A DNA stretch of 64,000 nucleotides from Tubiluchus corallicola (GCA_030141605.1 JAQGDQ010000531.1:22501-86500); one strand, 5' to 3'. Numbered from the stretch's first letter, positions 28,344 through 40,750 are shown. A program made the numbers and translations. Notes: a model not told the origin generated them from the letters alone.

Positions 28344-31300
28344 GTAAAACTGAAATCATAGATCTTTATGTAGATTCTTGAGCAATGCAATGCTTACAAT
28401 AATTTGGCTGAATTGTATCTGATGAGGTGACTTGCAGTGAGACGAGGCGAAACGAGACATAAAGCTTCATCGAGCTGTTTTGTGCAGCCGTCTTTATATC
28501 TTTCAAGGCCAAATATGTTCAATATTCTCTGTCCCATGCATCCAACTCGCCCTGTGTCAGATTTCATTCTCGTCTTGCAAGATCAGAGTCCTTATGTAGT
28601 ACTTCCATATTAGTAGCTCAATAGTACTGTTAGTGCACTTTTACAAATCTAATAACAATAGAATGTGTTGATGAATTATAAAACTTAAATAAAGTTATAA
28701 TTAAATTAATCTGTGATATTCAATAATGTGCTTGCTGAAGATTATGTTCAAAGTGTGGAAAGTTGATTTGGGTCAGCAAAAACGTTTTATCAGCTTTCCA
28801 TTAAATCCAATTTCCAAAGCAAATTTCAAGTTTATATAAAACCACGAAATATTGAAAGAATATATCCAAAATTCAGCAGTAACAACTTTACTGATTTGGT
28901 TAAAAATTGATATGATATAACACGACATGACATGACACGACATGTATTTATTTTTACTTGAGTGATTTATTGCAACATTTCCATAAAAAACTAAGTGAGT
29001 TCATTAAACCCGAGATGCTAATTAAAATAGGAAGTATATGTTTGGGAAAAACGGGCATGTAAACGCTACGTAGTTCCAACAATGCTCTTTTTCTGCAAAA
29101 TGTTACGTGCCAATGGCTTTAAGACAGTTGAGAAATCAGCTTTCGCATCACCTTTAGTAGAGGAACAATTTCGCTTTAATATATGTAACACTTTCGCCAG
29201 AACAAAGATTTGAAAGCTGTTGATTGCTTCAGGACACTAAAATAATCTAGCTTGGGCTACCCTGTTCAGCCTGTCATCAATCTTTGTAAGGGGACAAAAG
29301 GTGGCCAATGTGGGCCAAATTTAAAAAATTCACGAATACTAATGTAATGCATATCAAATTACTCGTCTTGTCACACTGAATAAAAATAATTATACAGTTT
29401 TACCTATCTTTAGACTTTCGTTATGTCACTATTACTGCAAATTCTATAACGTCGATGCACTTACAGTCCTTAATCAAATTTACCCAAAATGTACAGGTAG
29501 AGTCAATTTTTCACTAAAAAGTTGCAAGAAAACGTTTTATGGTGTTTTTTGGTATTTGGTCCAGAAAAAACATACCTAAAATAGGCTAAAATTTGAGCAC
29601 TAGAAAGGGTCTAATTATGACGTCAAAGAAGATGGTCACCAAAGTGAATATGTCTTTAGTCAACGAGAATTGTGAAAAAATATAAAAATGTAAAACAGTT
29701 GGAATTAAGCACCGATTCCTGCCCTAAACTTTGTCATCACCATTTGACTCAGATTTATTACTGAACTGGCAATGAAATCACACTGGATTTTGTTCTCTAG
29801 ATCATTGAAAGAATGTCAAAAACTTGCTAAATCTTGTTACAGAAATAAACTTGTCCAACATTGCATTTCATGACAATCTTTTCCTTGTGGACAAATTTCC
29901 TTTATTTATCAACTGCCGCAGGCATGCTTGATGCGTTGGTTTTGTCATACTAAAGCGCAACAAAACGTTCAAAACAAAGCACAAACGTGGCACAAGTCAA
30001 TACCTTAGTTCTGGGAATAATGCCCAGAGATACCAAATTCTTCTGTTACTTCTTCAACACTTACCATGTAGACTATGCAATCTTTTTCCTCTTCATGCAA
30101 CATCTGAAATCGAGTCACTACCAGCTATACCGGACAAAACTGATGCTTTTCATTGCCTATGGCATTTGCATTTTCATAAAAAGCAATATACCTATTAACC
30201 CTGAAAATCTATGTTTAGGCACTAAGGTAGTTATACTATCTACTCTGACAGCCGATATATAGCCCTTATAAGATAGCAATGGCCAAATTGTCGGCCATCT
30301 TTAAAATTGTGGCCATATTGGAGATTTTTGATTGACTTCACAACCAACACTAATCACCTTAATGAATTATTGTGCTGTGCAACATTTCATGGTTTTGAGT
30401 CAAAATGAACATTTTTTCACAATTTTAGTGAGGTTAAAGACCCATTAATTTTGGCCAAATGGTGGCCTTCTTTTTGACGTCATAAATAGACCCTTTTTGG
30501 TGCTCATATATACTGATATAGACATATAGTAAGGAATGAGAATTATTTCTCGTTTGAGTAATGATGATGAACTAATTTTAACTGTTCATTTATTTGCTTG
30601 ATGACTCGATGAAGGAAACGCTAACAGGTGTTTAATAGCTCAGGTGCTCGATAGCTCAATTGACAAAACAGTTCAGTGTTAAAATCGAACTAACATAGTA
30701 GAAAAGTAGTCGAAATCAAAAGTAGTCAAAATGTTGTTTGCACCCGGTAAGGCCAAAATGTAAAATCAGGGTAGCCACATTTGGTGATCATTTAGATGTA
30801 GAGGCCTTGTGGCATAAAACTCACGCCAGAGAGCATCGCTTAAACGTGGCTCGGGAACGCCTGCCAAAAGTTCTTGAGTGGGTGGGCTTTCGTCTATATG
30901 TCGTTAGGCTCCATCTGCGCCATGAGCGTAGGGCTAGAATGATCGGCGGAAACCGAAATTTAGGCATCGGGATTAGAAATCTCTGATGTGTCAAAGGACA
31001 ATAGCTTGTACTATATAAAACCAAAAATGTCAATGTACTGAATGAAATTTTATGCTAAGACTGGCCGCTTACCTAACTAGAGACAAAACATGGGTTAGGG
31101 AGACAAGCGCTTCCAGTGTCCAGGGAAACTAGCTTGTAGTTCGCCAATTGAAAGGTATCGATGGGGCGAATTGAACAGTATAAGTTGACAGGAATTTGGT
31201 TGGTCTTTGACCCACGAGTTAGTGCTCGAAAAGTTACAGGTTAATATTTTATAACGAAATGCAACTTTTAGGTAATCAAGCAACGGATGTTCAATAAAAT

Positions 31301-34096
31301 CAAAATTATGAGCTTTAAGCAACCGCCTAACGTCATTTCAAGGTTCAATTCTGTAATAAATATTTACGAAATCTTCAGTTTCTGATCACATCACAAATTT
31401 TGTCAACTAGTTTCACATACTTTAGAAAATATGCCGACTGTGCCATTTGATACCTTGTTATGACGGGTGGAAAAGCATCAGGGTAACAAACGAACTTGCA
31501 GGTATCTGTAAAACAAAGTGGATTCCACCCGGCTGGGAGCCTGTGTACATAGGTATGAAAAGTTACTGTGTATTTCTTATATTGCATACTTGTATTTATT
31601 AAACAGGGCTCAATGAAAATCCATCTTAACTTTAGCTACTCGATTCTCTTACAATTTTTTTCCACTAACGTAATGGAAAGCAGTTACCAACGACAGTATA
31701 TCATCTGGAATTAACCAGGGCGAAATAACAGAATAACTATTCTAAAAAGCTAAAACTGAACTTTATAAGCTCGCCTTGCACCTACAATGAGATCGCAAAA
31801 TTGCATACTTATCGGAAATCCAACAAAAATCTGTAAATTGATGATGTAGACAATTGCGCATTGTGCAGTACTTTCGAATTTTAAAGTGCAGTAAAGCTAA
31901 GTAAACATGTTTTTGCTAACTGATCCGATAGCCAAGTTTCGCGAAAAAACTTAACCTTTATTCTTTCGCACGTTTATCCCAGTTGACTGTTTATGCAACA
32001 TTAGCTAATTTTGTCCTTATAAATAAAAGGATTGGTTGTCTGGTTTTCATGATAGGACCAGGTTCCTATACAGGAACATCGAAATACTTTGCACAACAAG
32101 TTTTGTGCAACATCAAAAACCAAGTTCTCTTCTTTTGATGCAGTAGTCATGTATCATATAGCATGTTTTACTCATGTATTTAGATTGCAAAAGAATATTC
32201 ATTATTTTTGAAACTCCCATTCAATGTGTATGTCTATCTAGCTCGTGTAGTTGGGATTGTCTTGCCCATGTCACCGTTAAATCTTACGCAACACTTTCTG
32301 CACTCGCTGTATGTGTTGCTTTGACCATCGTAGATAAGATGTGACTTCATGGCAAAGGCAGGCTTTTCAGCATCGTAAAATCTCCTACTACTTGCACGAC
32401 ATGTTTATAGAATTGGTAAATACAGGCCAGTGGCACTCCTTTCGTCTAATTTCTGGTCAGCATGATGACAACAGACAAACACAAGGATCACCACCTCCAA
32501 TTTCTTGATTTTCCCACTTGAATAGACATTTCTACAAGAGTCTGATGCGATTCTCTAATTTTACTCATTCTTTAAACTTTATTGGGTAATCAAATACTAC
32601 ATTGATTGCTTTACTCCATTTTGTTTGAGTTCTGGTCCGTTTAACTCTTTGCTGATCATTGCATTTTTCATCAGATGACTCGGCTCACTCTCTTTTACTT
32701 CTATCTACCATGCTGGTTCAAAACCTTGCTCTGAGTCATCTTGAACATCACCTGTATTACCTTCCTGGTTTATGTTGTCTCCAGCCTCAGATGACAAAAC
32801 GGTAATATTGTGTTGGTTGTGTTTATCTTCAGCAATTTCAATGGCTTCATGCAATGTGGTGACACATGTTCGTTTATCGCCATAAAACATACTCGCATCC
32901 ATGATAAAGGATAAGCAACACCTGCAGCAGCGTCAAGCCCAATTATCACTATCAACAAATTAGACAACCCGATTTACTGCATGCTGTAAAGAACGAAACT
33001 GAAACCTTTGCTTCCCAACCATTGTTGGTATAATTGAAAAGTCACAAAGAATAATAGATGTCCCGTACAGGAACATCACATATAGGGGCTGAAATTTGCA
33101 AACTAAACAAACAACTAGAATTGAGTTACACGACATGTAATGATCAGGTAAAGGTATCAGCAACAGAATAAACAGATATCATAGGGCTTTTACTTTTCAA
33201 TGCGATTCTGTAATTTAACGCCTCTTCTGAAGCGTGTCGTCTTACTACTTATCAAAAACTGATGGCCAAGGAAAAATTAGCTTCAAAACTTTCAAAAATT
33301 GCTAATAAAATGCTGATATGTTTAACTAATTACAAGTGTTATTATTATTATCAACAAAGACAACTTTAAGATGGACTTTAGACAGCAACAAACTTTTGCT
33401 ATTATATAGGAATGTTGGTAAGATAAAGGTTAATTAAACGCAACACTAAAACAGCGACATTTTGCTAGACGTTCGTCAGCGCGTTTTCGCTGTCCTTACG
33501 TCATTTTTTCAAGTAGCAACGAGGTTCGTTTGGGGGAGATCAGAATGATTAAATGTCCTTTGCATTTTTAAGCAAGGCATTTTATATATCTATATTGTGA
33601 GGTAATTTCAATATTTTTAATAATTTGCTCATTAAAACTGAGTGAATGTTGTTCGAGGGTATGTTTTTCCTTTAATTTTTTTCATACTTGTGTCATCGAC
33701 AGTAAACATTAAAAACTTGTCTCATTTAGAAACATATAAAGAAGTCAAATACAATTGCCAACTATTTCAAAACACTTCATTATTGCTACAGACTAAATGT
33801 TGTTTCTTTTTACTGCAGGAAACAACAAAGAGCCAATGCACGATGAAAGATTTCGAGGAAGAGGATTTAACAAAATTCAACAAACTTTTGAGATGTGTTT
33901 ACTGGATTACAGTTTTCATGTTTTAGACAATACGTTTCTTGTGCATGAAGGAATAGCAGGCAAGGACAAAATATGTAAGGAAAAAGACTGCAGACTTTCA
34001 CTTGTAAACGCAAGACTCTACAACACATTTCTGCAAGAAACCAAAATACGTTGTGCAAATAAAACATATTTATTTGAAAAATGTAAGACAAAATAA
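27438..34096 (+). CDS. B4GAT1: B4GAT1-like GT49 glucuronyltransferase, three exons, complete
   Basis: Exons 27438-28343, 31426-31552 and 33819-34096 join in frame to about 436 residues, close to the 415 of human B4GAT1. The family adds beta-1,4-glucuronate to xylose, priming the alpha-dystroglycan chain extended by LARGE; it is a Golgi type II protein. Residues 8-20 form the signal anchor. Exon 1 carries 'PYPVNVGRNTARRAV' and the metal site at D238-V-E240, where the family normally has DVD. Exon 2 carries 'ICRLCHLIPCYDGW' and 'WEPVYI'. Exon 3 carries 'HDERFRGRGFNKIQ' and 'FLVHEGI', matching FDERFRQYGFNRI and FLVHKGF. The C-terminus is typical of B4GAT1 and lacks a LARGE GT8 domain. The intact frame argues for a working gene; the D-to-E change makes its activity worth testing. 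Confidence 0.92.
28350..29590. other. B4GAT1-like intron 1, left part
   Basis: A/T-rich. Short CGAGACG/CGACATG words near 28437-28460 and 28920-28945 are locally repetitive. No coding or mobile-element motif was recognised. Confidence 0.4.
29595..30515. mobile_element. DNA transposon or MITE with terminal inverted repeats
   Basis: The left end 'GAGCACTAGAAAGGGTCTAA' (from about 29597), followed by 'ATGACGTCAAAGAAG', is mirrored near 30466-30513, whose reverse complement reads 'GAGCACCAAAAAGGGTCTAT' then 'ATGACGTCAAAAAGAAGG'. Weaker inverted similarity continues inward for about 100 bases ('AATTGTGAAAAAAT' on both sides). About 0.92 kb in all. The interior frame 29987-30262 resembles no transposase, so the element looks non-autonomous. 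Target-site duplications were not clear. Confidence 0.75.
30520..31420. other. B4GAT1-like intron 1, right part
   Basis: An arginine- and histidine-rich plus-strand frame (30738-30986) is open but unrecognised, and its minus-strand shadow is also open. A weak tRNA-like 'GATAGCTCAATTG' lies near 30650. No firm feature. Confidence 0.3.
31426..31552 (+). CDS. B4GAT1: B4GAT1-like exon 2
   Basis: 127 bases, entering in phase 0 after TACTTTAG and leaving in phase 1 before GTATGA. It encodes the cysteine-containing segment 'ICRLCHLIPCYDGWKSI' and 'PPGWEPVYI', corresponding to the CTPCQAPTNYSRW and DPWEPFYV segments of B4GAT1. It is too short to stand out as an open frame and was found by motif. Confidence 0.93.
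32260..32970 (-). mobile_element. PiggyBac-like (PGBD) transposase relic
   Basis: The minus strand gives an acidic N-terminal region typical of PGBD transposases: 'LHEAIEIAEDKHNQHNITVL', then 'QDDSEQGFEPAW' and, after a stop, 'RVKRTRTQTKWSKA'. After a gap, 'IRRKECHWPVF' and 'SECRKCCVRF' resemble the C-terminal cysteine-rich end. The catalytic core is missing, so this is an internally deleted copy. It lies in B4GAT1-like intron 2. The assignment rests on motif layout alone. Confidence 0.45.
33819..34096 (+). CDS. B4GAT1: B4GAT1-like exon 3 (C-terminal)
   Basis: The acceptor TTTTTACTGCAG precedes 33819, phase 1, giving 'GNNKEPMHDERF'. The stop at 34094-34096 lies inside an AATAAA hexamer (34092-34097). 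Another AATAAA at 34596-34601 is a better-placed candidate for the poly(A) signal of a normal 3' UTR. Confidence 0.93.
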
Positions 34097-34099
34097 AAA

Positions 34100-35850
34100 C
34101 TTAGCAAAGTTTTTAAAATGGCACCATTTTCTAAAAATTAGGAATATTAATTGATCGCATATTTAACCATAAAACCAGCATTAAACCATCGAGCATACTA
34201 TTAACGTAACACCTAATCAATGGTGCCCTAGTTAAAGTCTAAGTTCAAGTCCTAGTCCACCACTCAAGAATTCAAATCCAAATCTAAGTACTGCACAATT
34301 ACTTACAAAAAAATAACAATAGTGATTTTTATATGGCACCTGGGTCAGTAGATGTAGAAGATTTTCAAGTTTGTGAATTATCCCTGGAAGCTGGAAACAT
34401 AGTCAGCATTTGGCCGATTTCCGTTCAACAAAATTTAGAAATGCAAGCCTGTGTGGTGAAATTTTTCGATTTATACAGCCTTTAAAAAATCACTGTTTGC
34501 AGATATGCAATATTATGTAAACTTTGACTTTTCTTTTCTGCAGATCACTGAACTAAAACATGAGATCATTTTCATAAATATAATTATGTTATTTTAATAA
34601 AGTTACTTTTATTTAGATTTAGACAATGAGTTTTTAATGTGCTTATGTAGCAAAATTGGTGAAATTGTTTGTGCCCAATAAGGATGAGTTTACAACAAGC
34701 AGGAAGTGCATAAAAATGCGTGCAAAAAACATAGAAAACCTTGGTAATTTACTCAGAATATTAAGTCACTGACGCGTAAGCTATTTCTTCACCGGAATTG
34801 CCAACATTCAGCATTTTTTATCAAAAAGACTGTCATCTTAAGAAGTTTTAAGAACATCCATAGTTTGTTTGATGGTGATTATTGATAATAACAAGCAATA
34901 AACCAGAATTACTTTTCAGACGTGAATCGTGAATCATTGAAGAACATAATAAGTTATTTTACGCCAACTCTTTGTGTTTGAGGCGTGTGATTTATCTGAA
35001 GCGATTTGCAACACGCAGTTTAAACATTTGTAAATCCTTCAGAGAACTTTAAACCTTACGAAAGGAATAGATCATTTAATCTTTCAGGTAGATAAATTGC
35101 TCTAACGATTACGAATCTTTTTACACATTTACGTAATAAAAGAACTCACAGTTATTAAAAAATGCATATTTTGTCTTAATGTTTGTTGAAATTTTAATAA
35201 TTTTATTAAAATTCTATACTGGGCGCTAGAAAAACATTCGACAATTTCCGTGCGTTACTACCACAACATTTAGTGTTGCCTGCCTAAAATCACAGCTATT
35301 TAAATGTCGCATGTGTATAGTACTATACTGTAAAACTGTACAGTATATTTACCTATTGCACTGTGTTGAAATTACCGTACCAGTTGATTTATTACTCCTG
35401 CAGTTATTTTTCTTAATTTTTCACGTGTGATACATGCGTCAGCAAAATTTCATCACTAAACAAAGATATAAATTCCGCTATTTACATCTACAAAACCAAA
35501 CATAAACTACTTCTTTTTAAACCCAATATCTATTAACGTAAGACATTACTCAACAAGATCTAATGAATTTCTTTATTTTAGTACTGCAAGACTGATGTGG
35601 GAAGGCACTTCACCACTAACACTGGCCCTAGATTTTGGAATAACATCAACAGATACACAAAAAATTGTTTTATATGTCGATTTTTATATTTCTATAGTTC
35701 ACGTTACCTTATACAGATACCATCACCTATTTCTCTTTCTTTCTATTCTCTATTAATCTTCCACAATCCTGTTGATGTAACTCGGTATAAGCTCTGCGCA
35801 CAAAAATGACAAGGTTCCGAAATTTAGTTTGTTTGACATAATTTGGGACA
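34100..35850. other. Intergenic, downstream of the B4GAT1-like gene
   Basis: Should contain the B4GAT1-like 3' UTR up to about 34.62 kb. The remainder is A/T-rich, with nothing coding recognised. Confidence 0.4.
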
Positions 35851-35851
35851 A

Positions 35852-35965
35852 GAACAGCAGCAGCAGATACAGCAACAGCCATAGAAACAGCAATGACAAC
35901 AGCAACAACAACAGCGACAGCAGCAGCAACAACAACAATAACAACAACAGCAATGACAACAATAC
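35852..35965. repeat. (CAA/CAG)n trinucleotide repeat
   Basis: A plus-strand run of CAACAG-type triplets. Frames read as Asn/Ser or poly-Leu/Val and are artefacts. Confidence 0.9.
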
Positions 35966-36407
35966 CAAGAACTCTTCGCATTTCAACTTGATGTATTACA
36001 ACTTGTTTTCACTTGAAGATAATAACTAGATTCGTGTCTAGCGGTAATCAGTTCCCTGTAAATAAAATAAATATTTTTATTTAAAAATACACTAAATTCA
36101 AGTTAGTATGATTAAGTTAGTGAAATTATTACAGCATGTAATAATAATTACGGCAGTTACTAATCTTGAAATTCACAACACTTAGGCTCCGATTGTAAAG
36201 ATTTTAGGATTCCTTATATGAAACCTCTGCACATTCATGCATAAAAAAATAAAATTGGCGTTATTTTTTCAGTAAATTTAACATATTGAATTTCTAAGAG
36301 ATATTATAAACTGCTAAACCATAAACTGTTAAAAGTTACCGCTTATCTAGCTGACGAATCCATACGTGTTAACTGTTTGGGTGACTAAACTAGTCATAAA
36401 AATGTCA

Positions 36408-37215
36408 TTAAACCTTTTGTTGCAGAGAAAACTGCAGTAAAAAGATCAAAATCATGGTTTTTGCTCTTCTGATGCAGTTGGCTTTGTTCAGCCACCATTT
36501 CACTAAATCTGGGTGATAAGTTACATTGGACGAATCAGTGTTCGGTCTACCACAAAAGTCACAGTTGGCGCTGTGATCTTCCATATTAAGGTTGTTTTTC
36601 CAATCAAAATAGTCTCTGTATAAATGGTCATGTGAATTCAGATAATGCAAGTAGTCGGTCAGATCTTTTGGCGATGTGAAGTCATTCACATTTATAACAT
36701 AGTGTCGTGGTGTTATGTGTATAGTTTAAACCACCCATCACAATTGGCACTATGTTGAATCGTAGCATAATCGAATTTTCAAAAGGTAAGTAAACTTGTA
36801 TTTTTCTCCCGCCATTCGAAAGCAATTTTTATTACGTATTTGCAATTATATTACCATACTAATGTGTTTTCTATGTTCCTTCACGTACATCTCTCGTAGG
36901 GTTGGTGTATGGCAATTGCTGACAAACCAAGCAACAAGTTTACCACGCAAGATTTGCCTTCTTTTTGCCACGTCTGTTAAGCCATCTGTGTTATTTTTGG
37001 ACGGAGCCAGCCATGTCTGACCACAAAATCTGAATCGAACCTGTACGTGGAACATTCCCCGTATTGATATTAAAAGTTTAGCACCATTAGGTCCCAAATG
37101 AACAGGTGATTCACAAATGTAAAAAAACTATTTCTACCCCGATAGACTGACACTCGGAATGGGCTCGAAAGGGCTTCAAAAGTGGACTATTACAGCATCA
37201 GCCTTGTCCAACAAT
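36408..37215 (-). pseudogene. GT10 alpha-1,3-fucosyltransferase pseudogene
   Basis: The minus strand carries GT10 motifs in family order: 'DAVIVHF' (about 37199-37178), 'CESPVHLG' (about 37115-37090), 'KLVAWFVSNCHTPTLREMYV' (about 36945-36885), 'EKYKFTY' (about 36810-36790), 'FENSI', 'FNIVPIVMGGLNY' (about 36755-36715), 'FTSPKDLTDYLHYL' (about 36680-36640) and 'CDFCGRPN' plus 'HPDLVKWW' at the end. Such enzymes add fucose from GDP-fucose in the Golgi. It is dead: the conserved CxDYVTEKF segment that should follow FENS is deleted, a stop follows the REMYV stretch, and the frame shifts before FENS and again after GGLNY. No introns are needed to align it. A possible N-terminal anchor frame (37655-37437) is unproven. 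Confidence 0.88.
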
Positions 37216-37865
37216 GTTTTATTATTGGTGGTTACACAATATTATACTGGTAGTTTTTTTATACATTGTCTCGCTAAACCAAAATTGAAATTCACGGACT
37301 GAAAAAATTTGTTCCAGAATAGTATGATTTTCTGCTTTGCTGATTTTACCCTGCTAATTTTCGAGTATTCGAGTTTTCCCTATGTTTTTATATGTGGACT
37401 AAACAAAGCGTGTTTCATTATTGTACTTTACCGGAATTACCCGTATAATCTACCCGTATAATATGTGCTTAATCGGCCCGGAATTACTGGAACAGTTATT
37501 TGGTGAAACTTGTTTTGCAGTTTTAACATTGCCATAATAACAATCAGTGTTGTAGAAACGAAACCTGTGTTTCCGCTAAAATTAAATTTCAACATTCTCC
37601 AAAATAACTGCCTGTTCAGAGACTTAAGTATTTTCTTTACTCTGGAAGTATTCACGCAGAATTACAATTTAAAGTTGTAACTTCACTATTCACTTCACTA
37701 TTATCGTGCAAGCACTAACACTTCTCTATTCGCAGTACAGTTATCTATCGGTATAGTTATTATTTTAGTGTAGTATAGATATAGGTATAGTAAACGTAGG
37801 TCATCAATTAGGAATTCCATAATTGTCATGTTAAAGCTACTTCGACATGCGTTCTTTGACAGTAA

Positions 37866-38588
37866 TTGGAACTGTGCCAGCTGAATAACTTGCCCAGCAT
37901 GTCGAATTTCCACGAACTTTTTAGCATTTCTTTCATTTGTCAAGTTCTGCTAAAAAAATGTCACAAATCATTTTTAAATTATTTTAAAGGTACTACAGAA
38001 CTGTTTTACGGGAACCCATGCAACGGTTTCTCAGTGAGTATGCAAACGAAGCTCGGGCTGCTACTTGGTGAGGATTACTGCATAAATGCAAGGGACGTCG
38101 ACCCACGCTTAGCGAACTTCTAGTGTGTTGGAAAGGGTCTTCATGGAAAGGAGTCATTTCAGACGAGATTCTAAGCTGTGAATCAAATCTAGCTCAAAAT
38201 CGGCAAACTTGAATGCTCAGTGATTTGACTCTAGTGGGCTGTTATGATAAATTCTTCACAAAGAAGACAGAGATATGATTATGCTACAAAGTGCTAAATA
38301 CAATCTTGAAAATTTTCCTTATTTTGGATTGGCAGAATAACAATTGAAGTCACAATGTCTGTTTGAAAAAAACATTTAATATAAGCTTCAAAAGGGCTTT
38401 TGACCAGGTCGAAGCAAGCGACATATTACGCAACTCTGAATAACATGCAAACAGAACGAGTCAAACAACAAAATAAACTTGATATTCAGTTATATGAATT
38501 TGCAAAACAGCTGTTTATAAAAAGAATTAAAAGCACCTGCTTGGTGACATGCAAAACTGTCTGTAATTCTATAAAAAATTTTAAATAA
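37866..38588 (+). pseudogene. Heparan sulfate 6-O-sulfotransferase (HS6ST) pseudogene
   Basis: Plus-strand pieces match the C-terminal half of HS6ST in order: 'VLREPMQRFLSEYANEARAA' (about 37995-38060, like LLRDPVSRYLSEWRHVQRGA), 'LAQNRQT' and 'MLSDLTLVGCYDKFF' (about 38190-38260), 'LQSAKYNLENFPYFGLAE' (about 38285-38335), 'CLFEKNI' (about 38360), and 'NKLDIQLYEFAKQLF' (about 38470-38515). HS6ST moves sulfate from PAPS to the 6-O of glucosamine in heparan sulfate. Stops follow AATW and NRQT, and the frame shifts at least twice, so no product is possible. No intron is needed within the part seen. It lies between the GT10 pseudogene and the NDST gene. Confidence 0.87.
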
Positions 38589-38684
38589 AAGTGTGTTACG
38601 TGTTATTCTCTGAATATAGATACTCTAACACCCGGCATTGCAGTTTTCTGATAATTTGAGTCGTTTTCGTTGTTTTACCAGATT

Positions 38685-39060
38685 GCCAAATGTTTGAGTC
38701 AGAGATCAATAACAACCCAGAGCTTGACAAGATCCAGAAGTTTCAATATCTGAAAGGGAAGTTGACTAGAGCAGTTTCGTAGACTATAGAAGGATGCGCT
38801 GATACTGCAAGCATTTTTTCTATCCTGATTTTCTCCGTAAAGAAACGTTTTGGTAACAAGCAAATTATTTATGATCTCTATTTAAAAGAACTATAACTGT
38901 GCTTTGTAAAGCTACTGGAACTTTTTTTACAATTATGCAAGTTTTTTGATAATACGGAGTCCCACTTTTGCAGTTTTGAAAGAGCTAGTCAAATATTTGA
39001 TTTACGTATTTTAATACGATCTGTTGTCAAAGTTTCCGTGATCTGTTGTCTGTGCTCCAC
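38685..39060 (+). mobile_element. BEL/Pao gag relic
   Basis: The frame from 38690 gives 'FESEINNNPELDKIQKFQYL' then 'KGKLTRAVS', a stop, 'TIEGCADTASI' and 'KKRFGNKQIIYDLYLKEL'. This is the signature of the conserved gag-like domain (DUF1759) of BEL/Pao elements. Stops make it inactive. It directly follows the HS6ST pseudogene. Confidence 0.75.
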
Positions 39061-39064
39061 ATGT

Positions 39065-40750
39065 TAATTTTAATTTTCCAAAACTATCGATGAGTTGTTT
39101 GTAAAGTTACGGAAACACGTCGCCTCCAAGAAAGTGATTTTTGAGAAGTGTTGTACCCGCAGCCCAAGGCACAGCCTCGCAGCACAGGAAGCATGAGGGC
39201 CTGTAGGTAGCAGTAGAGTTTGCCCTGCTTTTCTACATATAAATTTACAATTGTTCATTACAACTACACCCTTTCCATTTCATATTGAGCCACAGTCAAG
39301 TAAAATCAAGCCAAATCAAACTGAGCCATAGGCATGTCAAGTTGAGCTATAGGCAAGTCAAGTTAAGTTATAATCAAGTGAAAACAATGATTTTCCAATC
39401 ACGTTGGCAGAAAATGCAATCATTCATCGAGATCTGCTGCTTGTTTGCTTATTTGTTTGTTGCTAATCATTCGTTCACTCACTCATGCTTCCGAAATAAA
39501 AAGTCGAACCTTTAAGATAAATGTTTCAAATGAATGAATTTTAGACCTATAAAGATATAAAGTTAAATCTATAAAGTGAAAGTAAGTGTTATGGCCTTGG
39601 AATACCATATTCGGTAAAACTCGGTGCGACATGTACAGTTCAATGTAAAGATTGCTTTATTTAACAGAAAGTTAATAAAAAAATTAAAGTTAAAGCTTTG
39701 TTCTAGTAATAAAAAACGATCAAATTATGCTGAATCATTAAAGCTTCAAAAAACATAACCAACTATTAATTAGGCTAATTATAAATCAAAAATAATTTCA
39801 TTGTCACATTTAATTGCAGATCATAAAAACGATGTTATAAAACGATCATAAAAGCAATGTCACGGATTCCGTGAATGGGTTCAACTCTGCCGCTATCTAA
39901 TATCGTTTCGTTTCTGATATCGGAGCGTTTCTAATATCGCTAACTAGTTTATTCCAGTTCCTTGCAGACTGCGCAAACCTACTTGGAAACGCTCAGGCTA
40001 TAATTTTGCATAAGGTTAACCTTAAATCATTTATAATTTGGGTCTTCAAACTAAAGTTGTAAATTTTATCGTCACCTCTGTACAGTGACCATTTGACGTT
40101 TGCGATCTGGTAAGCAACGCCTTATGATTCGCCTTGCCTCGTTAGGTTAATTTTTCCGTTTTTTAAATAGTTATGTGCTAGTTTGAATGCGTTATATGCA
40201 CAATGATTAAATACTCATAGAGTGAACGTAAAATTAGTGCATTGGGCATCGTGCTTAATTTGATAGTTATGCGATTATCCTTGCTTTAATTATGCGTTTG
40301 ACTGTCTATCTGTGCATTGCCTAGTGTGACATATTTAATTTAAAATGTGCTGAAATAACAAGTAATAAAGTATAAAAAGAAGTTTTACAAGTTCGTGACA
40401 TAGTGCCGAAGAGCACTGTACCGATTTCAAGTTCGAGACAATTACGTTCTCTTAACTACTAGTGAAACTGGCCTGAGTTGTCGTACGAGAGGTGTCGTAA
40501 GCTTTGTACCTGAATATAGGACAAACTAATAATTATGCACCACTCCCGGCACTTTCCTTGAGCCATTTGATCGTTGGAATACGGATATCGAGCCACAGTC
40601 ATTAATGTGCGAGCGTTGAACGCCAAATTCCGCTCGGTCTTGGACAAATTACGTTCAGTTCTCTGAGAAAAATAGGAAAAGAATTCAACGTGTTTACACC
40701 AAAAAACAATTTTGCTTTTTTTCTGAAAGGTAATATTTTACAAAACAAAA
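39065..40750. other. Region upstream of the NDST gene
   Basis: A short AAGT/CAAGT repeat near 39290-39375 was noticed. The rest is A/T-rich. The NDST promoter and any untranslated exon should lie here, but no clear core element could be named. Confidence 0.4.

Noticed and set aside
28344-28361. B4GAT1-like protein ending at 28361 as a single-exon truncated enzyme
   Set aside because: GAG|GTAAAA is a good donor, and exons at 31426 and 33819 complete the family's C-terminus in phase.
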